Shown: positions 8,681-17,897, counted from the first letter of the stretch. The stretch is DNA of 20,286 bases from Chara braunii (GCA_003427395.1 BFEA01000005.1:5788694-5808979); one strand, 5' to 3'. Numbers and translations are program-made. The notes: generated from the letters alone by a model not told the origin.

Positions 8681-8688
8681 CACACTGT
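8590..8688 (+). mobile_element. Hairpin followed by A26 tail, possible retroposon end
   Basis: A perfect 9-bp stem, CCACTTAGG (8596-8604)/CCTAAGTGG (8635-8643), with a 30-base loop is followed 19 bases later by an A26 run (8663-8688). Structure then A tail is the usual layout of a SINE or LINE 3-prime end. No pol III boxes are seen upstream, so the element body is not defined. Confidence 0.4.
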
Positions 8689-8689
8689 C

Positions 8690-9100
8690 TTCACCATTCC
8701 CAATCTTACCTAAGTCGGTACTTGCAGTTGTGTTGTGATCATATATTTCTTCAATCACCACTCCATTCTGTTTGGTGACATCTCCTCCAAATGCCTTGGC
8801 CAGTCTTTGTTGCATGATCTCTTCCTTTGTTTTATCCAGAGTATTATAGAGTACAACTTTTTAAGCACAAATAGCCATGATTGCATCATTCTTCAACGGT
8901 TTCAGGTTCGACCGATTCTCTTTCAGAAAGGCCTCCTTGTTGTTCTTGATCTTGTCGCTCCGTGCCTCATCAACTTGACTAACTGTCGCCTGCTTCTTGC
9001 CCCAAGAAGATGGTCCAACAACTTGACTAATTTCAGGGTCAAATTCATGTTTCGTTTTTTTTCTTCTTCTTTGAGATTCATTGCTTTGTATTTTTTTCCC
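8690..9100 (-). pseudogene. Coding-like remnant, possibly gag-like with SAP-like helices
   Basis: The minus frame starting beside the CAAA repeat is open for about 79 codons, then has a single TAA (8861-8863), then stays open for about 57 more. Its product has balanced, soluble-protein composition. An Arg/Lys-rich start (SQRRRKKTKHEFDPEIS) is followed by SSWGKKQATVSQVDEARSDK, then ENRSNLKPLKNDAIMAICA, the stop, and YNTLDKTKEEIMQQRLAKAF. The last two pieces have the spacing of a helix-extension-helix (SAP-like) unit. A plus-strand frame over the same bases (8735-9184) is Phe/Leu-rich and looks like its shadow. It appears to be cut by the tail of LINE-A at 9101. I infer a retroelement gag or host DNA-binding fragment; no firm family assignment. 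Confidence 0.5.
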
Positions 9101-9182
9101 TTGTTTGTTTGTTTGTTTGTTTGTTTGTTTGTTTGTTTGTTTGTTTGTTTGTTTGTTTGTTTGTTTGTTTTTTTTTTTTTTT
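9101..9182 (-). repeat. LINE-A tail: A15 then (CAAA)17
   Basis: On the plus strand the G of TTTG recurs every 4 bases from 9103 to 9167 (17 units) followed by T15 (9168-9182). On the LINE strand this is poly(A) followed by CAAA repeats. This is the element's 3-prime tail, extended by microsatellite slippage. Confidence 0.9.
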
Positions 9183-9440
9183 AAACCTCGTCTATGACAG
9201 ATAGGGGGGATGGTAAGAGCATACCCTCCTATCTATCCTTCTGGGGGCTCCATTCTATTGGTGGGGAGTTGCACCTGCTGGAAAACGAGTCCAGCGTCCC
9301 TTACATCTGTTTTGATCAATCAATATTGCTTCCTCAACTTTTCCACCTAAGGATGCCTCTTCAGTCAAAGTTTGACCGCCAAATAAAAGTGATATATCTA
9401 GCATCCTTTAACTGAAATCTCCACTATTTATTATCTCTCC
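9183..9440 (-). other. LINE-A 3-prime UTR with conserved 55-bp core
   Basis: This lies between the ORF2 end and the A tail. The core at 9246-9300 (hairpin arms 9277-9282 and 9290-9295, GCTGGA/TCCAGC, 7-base loop) is shared with 17909-17962 and, on the opposite strand, with 8018-8071. The distance from core to A tail is about 63 bp here and about 66 bp in the 8018 copy. A conserved, foldable 3-prime end suggests a recognition site for the element's RT. Confidence 0.8.
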
Positions 9441-11478
9441 TTAACCTTCTTCCCTTCCCCCAAACCAGTCCATATCTACCAAAGCAAGCTCAGACTGAGG
9501 AAAGGGGTCTGGAAAATAAGCTGGTGATCTCAAAGAAGCTCCCGGTTGGATGTCCAACCAATTAAAAAAATTGATCCGATAGTCCCTTCTTAACAATACC
9601 TGGTCCTCATCCTCTCCTGGCCAAATTACCTCTCCCAATTTCTCCCTTGACGCATCCCCTAACCATTCCAAACCGAATTCAAAAATACTTTGCTTAATGT
9701 CCTGTTTTTGTTTTAATTGTAAAAAATTATTTTTCCACCTTTCTCATTGATCTCTGATTTCTGTATGAATAAATTGTTGGATTACCTCTGTCGTTTCTTT
9801 CCCTTCCATCCTTACTTTCTCAATTGTTAATACACATCTTTTATGTCATAAAGCCCATAAAACTGCTTTTCTGCCTAATTGAAATAAATTTTGCTGAAAT
9901 AGTGATAATTCAATTAATACCGGATTCCAGTATCCCAACAAAATTGCTCTCCAATCCCATGACCATTCTAGACCCGTAATCCTATTCCACACATAGTCCC
10001 ACCGTCGCCATGTCAGAACAGAGCTCGAACATTGCAAGAAGATATGTTATATTGTTTCGCTTAATTTTCTACTAGGAAAAGCCTGAACACAGGAGATACA
10101 CCAAGGTAATGCTACACCTTTCTGTTCCAATGAAGAATGATCTATTAACCAATCATTTGTTGGTAAACACCTATGTATTATCTGCCATTGTAAGGATACA
10201 AACTTGGCAGACCTTTCCTTTAAATTTTGAAACCATCTTATTTGCTTAATCAATTCCGCATCTATGTTAAGATGCCTGCACCACCGTTCTCTTATAATAT
10301 CAGGCACTTCTATTTTAGGACGCAGTAATCGATAAGATGCTTTAACTGACAAAAACTGTTATCTTAGAGGCTTACTCTTCTTGTTCATCCGCCAGACCCA
10401 TTCGTCCGGATCTAATGGTAGATCCGGAATAGGAATATGTGGGAAAAACATTGTCCATTCTTTCGTTGAGGTACAGTATAAGGCTCTTATTCTGTACATT
10501 TCATGAAAAGGGAAAAATGATACTTTATCCTGATCCTTATTTGGGATCGTATTGTCCTTGCGGATCTTAAATATATTCGCCAATGCTCCCTCTTTGTGAA
10601 CCTCCAAGATCTGACCCACTGTCTTGATCCCATCCTGCATATTCATACACACCCAATCTATCGTCCTAAAAACTGGTCCTTTTTTTAATGCCATTCTCCA
10701 TGCCAGAGGAACAACAGATACTAAATTCTCCAGATTTTCTTGTAATTTGTGTGCATATTTGATCTTATTTCTGAGTTTATCCACTGTCTTTCAGTTTCGG
10801 GTCTTTTGGTCCCATAAATCTTTGATTCTTAGAATACCATGTTTTACCCACGTAGCCCATGGAGATTCTGAACTGATAAAGACTCTACCCTGTTGATCAG
10901 TGAGCCATCTATTTCCAAACAGTGGTTGCCTCAATACTTCCTCATATCTTGATGGAGAAGTTTTATTTGACAATGGTAATTCCCGCCAAGTTTTCAATAA
11001 GCTTGCCCAGAAGTTGTCCAATACTAAATCTTTTTTTACCGCTCCTCTTGCTTCATCTCCTTTGTGGTTTAAATGGGGTCGAGGAATAGTCCATAATTTA
11101 TCTTCAACCCATACCAGTGGGTGTACTTCCTTGATTGTTCTAGGTGCCAATCTACGTATTTGTTCTAAAGCCAGGTCCCTCCATGAAATATCCACAGTCA
11201 AAATTAACCTTTTCATTACCTGAAGGGACAATGCTTCACCTTGAATTTTAGGGTCGATAATACCCAATCCTCCTTTATTTTTTGGTTGACCAAGCCACTC
11301 TTGGAATCACATGTGGTGTTTCATGATCTCACCGCCATAGGAAGGCTATTAGCTGCCTTTGTAGTTCTTTAACTGGTTTCTTGTTTAATGTCCAAAGAAA
11401 GGATTTGTACCAGATCGAGGCTAAAACCACATTATTTATTATTATTGCTCTGCCAAAAATTGATGTATGTTTATTTTT
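9441..11478 (-). pseudogene. LINE-A ORF2: C-terminal region with zinc-binding domain
   Basis: The broken C-terminal half reads through frames at 11267-10791, 10784-10359, 10352-10047, 10037-9846 and 9671-9441. Key pieces are GIIDPKIQGEALSLQVMKRL, WATWVKHGILRIKDLWDQ, PLDPDEWVW and SVKASYRLLRPKIEVPDIIR. The zinc-binding block follows: LQWQIIHRCLPTNDWL, WCISC, SETI-stop-HIFLQC. The pattern C-x2-C...H-x4-C is that of the plant zf-RVT domain. The stop between ETI and HIF is one base from the Glu codon kept in LINE-C (TAA for GAA). The natural end is probably WFGGREEG, just before 9441. Confidence 0.88.
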
Positions 11479-12714
11479 TCATAGTTTCATTTTTTCTATC
11501 GCAGGGGAAAAAATCCATATATCATTTGTGACCGGTTTTCCTTGTGCTGTGAAAATTACTCCTAGAACCCTGATGGGGGCCTCCTCGGGGACCCACTTGA
11601 TCCTAGGATTCTCTGGTGGCCTCACCCCCTGAGAGTGAATCCACCATCCCTGAGTTTTGTTGCCCAAATTTACTAACATATCTGACAAAGCAGAAAACTT
11701 ATCCATTAATGCTTTGATTTCCTCAAGATTTGACGAAGTCGCCTCCATCATTATGGTTAAGTCGTCTGCAAACATCGAATAAATTGGAATTGCTTCATCA
11801 GGTATGTTGGCAATCTTTAGACGTTGTATATTTTGATTTTTCCTAAGATTTGCCCCTAGAGCTTCCATTATGATTATGAATAAGAACGGGGCTAGGGGAT
11901 CTCCTTGTCTTACAGATCTTTGGAGCGGGATTTCCGGGGAGAGCAACCCATTTACTTTGATTTTTGTGGTGGCATTAGCATGGAGGATTTGCACCCACTT
12001 TCTGAGTGTGGGTCGAAACCCCATCTTAATTAGACATGTTTCCAGGAAACGCCAATCTACGTGATCATATGCTTTTTCAAAATCTATGAATATAAATGCT
12101 GCTCTTTGTTGATTTTGTCGAGACAACTTGATCATTTCATTAACCAATAATACATTATCTTGTATATTTCTCCTATGTATAAACCCTGTTTGAGACAGAT
12201 GGATTATATCTGTCATTACCGGAATTAAACGGTTCGTTATTGCTTTTGCTAGCATTTTATAGACCACTGTCAATAATGTAATTGGCCTATAATTCCTTAT
12301 GTTGGTTTTCTCTCCTTTTTTATATAAAAAAGTTAGAATTCCTTGACCCACAATTTCCCCCATACTACCTGAGTCTTGAACTTGATTATAGTATTGCATA
12401 AGGTCTTCTGCAAAAGTTGACCACATTGCTTCCCAGAATTCTTTCGGAAGACCGTCTATTCTTGGGGTTTTATCCTCCTCCATTTGTAAAAGTGTCGTCC
12501 AAATTTCATCCTTGCTTATTGGTGCATCCAACCTTTCCTTTTGTTCTTGAGATAGGTGTTGTGTTAATGGTTCCAAGAACTCCTGGATTTCCTGTTGCGC
12601 CCTTTCCTGATCCAGCGTAGATGTGTAAAGATTCTTAAAGAAATCATATGCGACTTTCAAACTACCAGCAGATGAGACTGACTCTAAATGAGGAGATTGA
12701 TTCGGGTCTATCAA
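11479..12714 (-). pseudogene. LINE-A ORF2: reverse transcriptase domain
   Basis: The longest open frame in the window (411 codons). It shows the L1-type RT blocks in order: PRIDGLPKEFWE (84-95), ILTFLYKKGEKTNIRNYRPI (126-145), QTGFIHRRNIQDN (175-187), motif A IFIDFEKAYDHVDW (208-221, Asp 211), motif B SVRQGDPLAPFLF (267-279), motif C FADDLTI (315-321), and motif D-like LVNLGNKTQGWW followed by VLGVIF. All three catalytic aspartates are present. Usual A/S-G-x-R-Q-G-D reads S-V-R-Q-G-D here. The frame ends at a TGA (11479), but homologous sequence continues beyond it (FGRAIIINNVVLASIWYKSF), so this is a premature stop. Confidence 0.95.
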
Positions 12715-13054
12715 GGCTTTTATGTTTGTAATGAGGAGATTGATTCGGGTCTATCAAGGCTTCTATGTTTGTTTTTCTTACCCTTGCCTTAGCGAGAGCA
12801 AAAAAGGAGGAATTCATCTGTCCTTCCGACTGATGTCTAGATAATTTACTTCTTACAAGAAAGTCTTGCCACCTATTTTGGGCAAAGGAAAGGAGTTGAC
12901 TTCTCAATTCATGAATTTCTCTTGATTGAGTGATTTCTTCCGATGATTCCTGTTTTTCATATTGAAGAATTTTTTCCTGAACTTCCATTTCCTGTGCATA
13001 TTTTTGTTTAGCGATTAATTTAGAAAATTCATTACATTTTTTTGACAAATACAC
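12662..13054 (-). pseudogene. LINE-A ORF2: linker between endonuclease and RT
   Basis: This Lys/Glu/Gln-rich, probably helical segment (SKLIAKQKYAQEMEVQEKIL, ITQSREIHELRSQLLSFAQN) is typical of the charged region between the endonuclease and RT of L1 ORF2. It contains FFALAKARVRKTNIEAL just before the RT. It is in the same frame as the endonuclease. The RT follows in another frame because of the 43-bp duplication at 12688-12772; IDPNQSPH is therefore encoded twice, once in each frame. Confidence 0.88.
12688..12772. repeat. 43-bp tandem duplication that splits ORF2
   Basis: ATGAGGAGATTGATTCGGGT... (42 bp, 12688-12729) is repeated at 12731-12772 with one T/C difference. The 43-bp offset is 1 modulo 3, which exactly accounts for the frame change between the linker and RT segments. 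Confidence 0.95.
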
Positions 13055-13108
13055 TAATGCATTATTGAACCATTCTATATAAGACTCATGTCTATTTTCT
13101 GTGGTACG

Positions 13109-13985
13109 CTAAAATTTCCATACCTCCTTAATGTATGTTCTAAAATCTTCCCTTTTCAAAAGTGATGTGTTGAGTTTGTAAAAACTTTGGCCTTGATCTG
13201 TTTTTTTTCGAAAGGTTAACAAAATTACACACATTTTATGATTTGCTCCCGGCCATGGACTTTGAGGAAAAATATTAGCCCCTACCAGTGTGTGATCTAG
13301 GTCTTTTGACATAAGTATCAAGTCTATTCTAGATCTGGATAGATGAGGGGTGCCAATATTCCTAATACATGTGAAAAGTCGTTCTTGTGGAAAAATCCTC
13401 CTGAATGTATCATAAAGGTTTTCTATTTCACATAACTGTTGAATAATCATTTCATCCTCCTCTATATACATAGGGCATGGCGACGGGATCTTCCACCTAT
13501 CCATCCACCTGTCTGGTGTTGCATTGAAATCTCCTGCTATTATGACTGGTATATCGTTTGGGATATTATTTCGAATATCCTGAAAGAATTGTTTTCTCTT
13601 TTGCACGTCATTGGGTCCGTATATGTTGAGTACACATACTACTTCTATTTCCAGCATGACCAGTGCTGCAACCCATCTTCCATTTTCCTGGTCAGCTTCC
13701 CAATGAATAATGTCTGCCCTGAAATCCGAGGGAATCCATATTGCCACTCCTGCTGAACCATTCCTCGTCGTATAAGCTTGATATTTCTAATAGGGCCAAA
13801 TCAGGTTATGCGCTCGATTATGAGTTGGGGAATCTGTAAGATGGGTTTCTTGAATCCATATCAGGTCTGACCATGATCTTCCTCCCACCCCCTTGTTTTA
13901 CTTTTGGATTCTGACAAAAACGCCACGGGCCTGATACACCCAAACTACGACGTGCTCACATTAGCACTCAGGAGAATGCATCCAA
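13109..13985 (-). pseudogene. LINE-A ORF2: APE-type endonuclease domain
   Basis: The endonuclease nicks target DNA to prime reverse transcription. Visible motifs are LIWIQETHL (metal-binding Glu, about 13850), NIYGPND (about 13625), AGDFNATPD (Asp at 13531), RSRIDLILMS (Asp at 13324) and GANHKMCV with the catalytic His at 13238-13240. The residue before that His is usually Asp in APE nucleases (SDH) but is Asn here (AAT, 13241-13243). The N-terminal part (about 13990-13905, ANVS...RPVAFLSESK) is in a neighbouring frame, joined at a G5 run. TAG codons at 13787-13789 and at the C-terminal edge (13109) interrupt it. The frame reopens directly after the second stop into the 12662-13054 segment. 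Confidence 0.9.
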
Positions 13986-15086
13986 CTGCATTCACGTCCA
14001 CAACGTTGTTGTTTGTTTTTTATTTTTGCTGTTTTGTTTTCCAACTGGTCCCTCCAGCCTCGGCCCGTCCAGCTACTGGTACTGCCAGGATTGGCAGGCT
14101 TGACATACCGGTCGCTGGAGGCTCGGACTTGATAGCTGGGCCAAGTACTGGTGGTTTAAAGGCGTCTACCCTTTCGAAAAAACACACCAAAAATGAGGCT
14201 TGGCTCATTCCTCGCAACCCTTTGTTCCTGGGCAGGCAGCGATGGGTGATTTGCTCTTGCAGGGAGCTGATTTTGTTTGCATTTGTAGTCCCATTGGATG
14301 GGTTGGAGCAGTGTGCATGGAAGGTTCGGTTGTCTCATCCACCTGTCTATTACCACTTCTTTGAGGTAACTTTTAACTCTGAGCATTCTATATATGGACT
14401 TGACTCCCAGGCTGTGCAGGGATTTCTTCCTAGGTGGGGTTCAGACTGCTTGATTAGGTGCAACACATTGCTAGTCCTCAGAGTCGAGGGCCAGTTTTGT
14501 AATCGAGGACCCTAGTTGGAAGGCATACTAGTATTCCCCTTCCCCAATGACCTGAATGAGAAAAACATCCGACTTTGTCATCCTCAGGGTGGGTCATGTG
14601 GATCGATCCCACCCTATCCTCTGTCCCTCTTTGCTTGACCGAGTCCCCTTGGGCCTTTACAGAGGATGGTATACCAGGCCAGGGGGAAGGCCTCAATCAG
14701 CTTGTCCCGTGCCCATTCTATATGGTGGCAGTACCGCAGTGTCTCATGGAGTTGGTCTGTTGCTTTCCACTGTGTTGCCTCAGTGTCCCGTAGGTCACCT
14801 ACCCTTACTACCCCGTGCTTCACCCAACCCTTCCATGGGGTGTCAAAACTGCAAATGACTCGGCTTCACTGTTCTCAAAGAGAGGTTGTCAGAAGACCTC
14901 CTCTCAACTGTGGGGAGGGGTCCGGTCTGGCGGGGGGAGCTTCCTCCAGGTCTCAATCATACGTGGCCAAAAATCGTTGTTGGAGAGGCCCTTGCTGGGG
15001 GCACTGTCGATCCCAGTAGCCCGATCCTTCCTCCTCGGGATCCTCCAATATCTGTCCTCAAGCCACATCAGTACGTTGAGGGTGGA

Positions 15087-15106
15087 GGGGGGGGGGGGGG
15101 GGGGGG
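15087..15106. repeat. G20 homopolymer within LINE-B
   Basis: Twenty consecutive G on the plus strand, inside the LINE-B region equivalent to the LINE-A segment after RRLAP. It interrupts the reading frame and may vary in length or reflect assembly or sequencing error. Confidence 0.95.
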
Positions 15107-15123
15107 AGGGAGCCAGGTGCGCA

Positions 15124-15635
15124 ATCTGTTGTGAAGCTAGTGGTCTCCAAGGGCTTTGGGCTGAGGAAATTTGTCTTTGGATCCATTTCAGGTTTAGCGC
15201 TTATATTTGGGTGGGGGGGTCAATGATGCCCATTCCACCTGTGGTATTCGGCTGGACCACTGTGTCTCATGCTACCCAACTAGTGGCATGCCGGCTGTCA
15301 CTATGCCACCACTTGGCATTTCAGGGACTTCAACGCCCCTTCGCTAAGCGGCCACAACACTGATTTGTACTGAGGAAATTTGTCTTTGGATCTGTTGTGA
15401 AGCTATAGGTCTCCAAGGGCTTTGGGCTGAGGAAATTTGTCTTTGGATGCATTTCAGGTTTAGCGCTTATATTTGGGTGGGGGGTCAATGATGCCCATTC
15501 CACCTGTGGTATTCGGCTGGACCACTGTGTCCCATGCTACCCAACTAGTGGCATGCGGGCTGTCACTATGCCACCACTTGGCATTTCAGGGACTTCAGCG
15601 CCCCTTCGCTAAGCGGCCACAACACTGATTTGTAC
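15124..15635. repeat. Complex tandem duplication within LINE-B
   Basis: The block 15124-15370 recurs at 15390-15635 at about 97 percent identity (offset 266 falling to 265 after a G-run indel). The 19-20 bp piece TGAGGAAATTTGTCTTTGGA occurs three times (15162, 15371, 15429). The arrangement is X-Y-Z, Y, X-Y-Z, where Y is this short piece. That suggests template switching or unequal exchange at Y. The two copies are nearly identical although LINE-B is old, so the duplication is recent. Confidence 0.92.
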
Positions 15636-16285
15636 CATAAGGATGCTAGAACTACATTGTTGATCACCAGTGCCCACCCAAAAAGCGATGCGTGTTTCTT
15701 ATTCCAATTGGTCAGTTAGGCGGTAGCAGAGCTCCTCACCCGTTCATCATTGGTTGCGGACCTTCCTTGTGCCTTCATAGACACCCCCAACATTCTCACT
15801 GAGGTTTCAAGGGGGAGTCATGATATTTTGGGGGGTTCTGGGGGCCTGCCTCCTTGCTGGTGCATCCACCAGCCAAATGTTTTATTGCCCTAGTTGATTG
15901 CCATGTCCAACGCCCTGCAGAACTTCTTCATCAATTTCTGAATTTCCTCCATGTTTTGTGTCATAGCTTCCACCATTCTTGTAAGATCACTGCGAACAAT
16001 GAGCACACAGGGATGAACTCCTCTGGAATTCGCGTGAATTGGATTTTTTGGAGGTCCTTGTTTGACCAGAGGTTCGCATATACGACTTCCACCACCACGA
16101 GTAAGAGGAACGAGGCAATCAGATCGCCTTATCTTACTGATAGATTTAGTTAAAACCCGGACGGTGGTGCCGTTTTGATGGAGTATCCTTACCCACTTTC
16201 GCAAGTGTGGACCAAAGTGCATCTTCGCCAGACAATGGTCAAAGAACGTCCAATCCACATTATCATATGCCTTCTCTTTTTTTCT

Positions 16286-16737
16286 GTTTTCTTTTAATGA
16301 AGTCCAGGGTGTTGTAGAGGCCAGTTACTAGGCTCACATTGATCGCCGGAAGCAGCCAGCTATAGTTGCCCTGCACAGACGAGGCTACCTCCCATCCCAT
16401 CCTCCCGTCGATACTCCTAGCGCACCCCCTATTCCTACTATTCTGCCTCAGTGTGACCAGCACTCAGGACCGTTACCCTACCAGTATCGGGGGGAACTTG
16501 GACTGAACAGTAGTGACAGGCACCAGTGACCCAGCCCTGGTGGAAGCGCAATCGAACGAGCCTCGTCGCGCGGGAACTTCGGACGCCAGACTCAAGCAAT
16601 CACCTACTAGCCCCTAAGTAGACCAACTGGTAACTCACGCTCTCTCTTATCATCGAGATGCCTAGTTGGTCGTGACCTCCTCCCGGCCCTATGGTTATAT
16701 ATATGTGTGTGTGTTCTGTATTATAGGTATGAGCCCG
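16286..16737. other. Stretch without recognised gene
   Basis: No gene recognised. It holds an 8-bp inverted repeat, GACCAACT (16621-16628)/AGTTGGTC (16664-16671), and a short TATA/GTGT microsatellite (16696-16714). The minus frame at 16263-16463 continues from the LINE-B edge without LINE homology. Confidence 0.5.
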
Positions 16738-16777
16738 TAGGCTATGTGTTTTTTTTTTTTTTTTTTAGGCTATGTGT
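16738..16777 (-). mobile_element. Poly(A)-only insertion with 12-bp target-site duplication
   Basis: TAGGCTATGTGT at 16738-16749 and again at 16766-16777 brackets a T18 run (16749-16766, sharing end bases). A bare poly(A) tract (minus strand) flanked by a direct repeat is the expected result of target-primed reverse transcription that copied only the RNA tail. The alternative is a chance duplication followed by T slippage. Confidence 0.6.
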
Positions 16778-16803
16778 ATGTTTGTAGTCTGTGTGGATCC
16801 ATA

Positions 16804-16880
16804 GCAGACGCTGCTCCCCACCATGGAGCATCTGCGAAGTGAGTACCATTGAGAGGTGATCCTCTTACCTCCACCAGTAC
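16804..16880 (+). repeat. Partial, diverged LINE 3-prime-UTR core
   Basis: GCAGACGCTGCTCCCCACCA followed by TGGAGC matches the second half of the core seen at 8018-8071, and ATCCTCTTACCTCCACC (about 16859) resembles its downstream TGCTCTTATCAGCACC. The hairpin half is missing. Homology is likely but not certain. Confidence 0.4.
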
Positions 16881-16897
16881 CTGTGTGAGCTATATAG

Positions 16898-17430
16898 CCC
16901 CCTAGAAGCACCTTGCCCGGACGCAGTGGAGGGGCGACCCTATGCACCCTTAATTTGTTGCCAACGAATAGACAACCCTCCTCTAGAACCCGATCATCAG
17001 CTAGGGCTCCTCCCCCCCCCAAAGGACCCATGCCTAACTTTGTCTATCCTCGGTAGTAGACTGTCTCCCACCTATCAACAGATTCTGGTCATCGGCTAGG
17101 TTCTTCCAATAGGGATCCGAAGGGACAGACTACAGACTCATTAGGTGGTGGGCCATTATCCGTCCTTCCACTAGCCCCCAGCCTTGTCCCTCGGATGTTG
17201 TGTGTGTATTAACTATACATGTATAGGTAGTATGTATAACCCCCTAGAAGCACCTTGCCTTGACACAGCGGAGGGGCGACCCTATGCGCCCTTTATCTGT
17301 TGCCTACGAATAGACATCCCTCCTCTAGAACCCGGTCATCAGCTAGGGCTCATTCCCCCCCAAAGGACCCATGCCCAACTTTGTCTATCTTCAGTAGTAG
17401 ATTGTCTCCTACCTATCAGCAGATTCCGGT
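16898..17430. repeat. 191-bp direct repeat (two copies, 342-bp offset)
   Basis: CCCCCTAGAAGCACCTTGCC begins both copies (16898-17089 and 17240-17430). They are roughly 88 percent identical and end GATTCYGGT. The 150-bp spacer (17090-17239) has a diverged inverted repeat, ATCCGAAGGGA/TCCCTCGGAT. A plus frame in copy 2 (17184-17504) is conserved in copy 1 as PLEAPC, EGRPYAP, CLSSVVDCL, but I recognise no protein. It could be a pair of short LTR-like repeats or a tandem repeat unit of 342 bp; no TG...CA ends are visible. Confidence 0.85.
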
Positions 17431-17865
17431 GTCGCGCGCGGCGGTCCCGCACCCCGCTGGGAGCGCTGAACCTCACGGTCGTGTCACGCAGGATGTTTTG
17501 TTGAAAAGAACCAGTCACCACTTCGACCGTGCGCGTGTGCTATACCTCTCACGACACGCCACGGCAGGTCGGGGCGTCACGAGGTACAACTTACCTCTAC
17601 CCAAGGGGCTGTCACCACCCTTAGGTAGGTGTATCCCTGTTGAGCTACCGGCCCACATGCGAAGGCTTTTACATGCCTCTGTAGAGGTAGGTCGGCCGAG
17701 GGTTTTTTTATCGATCGTCGCAACATAGGAATGGGGTACGCGCGGTAAGACGCCTAAGACTGACCCGTTAGTCAAGTCAGGTTCAGGATGTGATTCCCTT
17801 ATCATGGACTTCTAGATATTCAGGTCAAACTTTTTATAAGGCTGTCTATATCCGCTTCTGAATCT
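17431..17865. other. GC-rich stretch without recognised gene
   Basis: No gene recognised. The base composition is markedly more GC- and CpG-rich (17433-17770) than its neighbours, which could mean a different origin from the surrounding LINE debris. Several short frames cross it without known motifs. Confidence 0.4.
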
Positions 17866-17897
17866 AAAATATACATATATAATATATATATATATTT
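17866..17897. repeat. AT-rich microsatellite at LINE-C 3-prime end
   Basis: A TATATA-type run lies 12 bp from the LINE-C 3-prime-UTR core, about where the A tail should be. It may be a degenerated tail. Confidence 0.7.

Larger units (their letters stand above)
9101..13990 (-). mobile_element. LINE-A: L1-type non-LTR retrotransposon (ORF2 nearly complete, dead)
   Basis: A minus-strand element reading APE endonuclease, linker, reverse transcriptase, C-terminal zinc-binding domain, a 3-prime UTR of about 260 bp, A15 and (CAAA)17. The domain order and the zinc domain match plant-type L1 elements. The endonuclease start is near 13985. No ORF1 can be identified upstream; the boundary with LINE-B lies somewhere in 13990-14200. 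The coding sequence is broken by in-frame stops (TAG 13787-13789, TAG about 13109, TGA at 11479 and about 11308, TAA about 10049), frameshifts, and a 43-bp tandem duplication. It is more complete than LINE-B and LINE-C, hence probably the youngest of the three. Confidence 0.93.
14020..16285 (-). pseudogene. LINE-B: 5-prime-truncated L1-type LINE, heavily decayed
   Basis: Homologous to LINE-A from RT motif A (KEKAYDNVDWTFFDHCLAKM, about 16280) through HLRKWVRILHQNGTTVRVL, MVEAMTQNMEEIQKLMKKF, GNKTFGWWMHQ and VRMLGV (about 15830). Next come PTQI-stop-ALNLKWIQRQ (duplicated, 15430-15200), WLEDRYWRIPRRKDRATG (about 15060), VKHGVVRVGDLRDTEATQW (about 14815), VKSIYRMLRVKSYLKEVVID (about 14390), and QEQITHRCLPRNKG (about 14240) at the zinc domain. 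The FADD motif is absent or unreadable. It is cut at 16285 (5-prime truncation) and loses homology near 14160-14020, where LINE-A begins. Many frameshifts are present. The plus-strand open frames over 14556-15363 and the 203-codon frame at 13904-14515 are shadows of this element. Confidence 0.88.

Noticed and set aside
8735-9184. 149-codon plus frame ending in Cys-Leu-Phe-Val repeats
   Set aside because: The repeated end is just the (TTTG)n tail of LINE-A, and the rest complements the better minus-strand coding remnant.
9101-14042. Possible target-site duplication of LINE-A: GGAAAAAAATACAAAGCAA beyond the tail versus GGAAAACAAAACAGCAAAA near 14042
   Set aside because: Both are A-rich and the match needs gaps and mismatches; not distinguishable from low complexity.
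13904-14515. 203-codon plus-strand open frame with a hydrophobic N-terminal stretch, at first sight a secreted or membrane protein
   Set aside because: The minus strand over the same bases encodes recognisable LINE-B pieces (VKSIYRMLRVKSYLKE, HRCLPRNKG) and the start of the LINE-A endonuclease, so the plus frame is a shadow.
17431-17800. GC-rich block considered as rRNA or a CpG-island promoter
   Set aside because: No conserved rRNA segments and no neighbouring gene to be driven.
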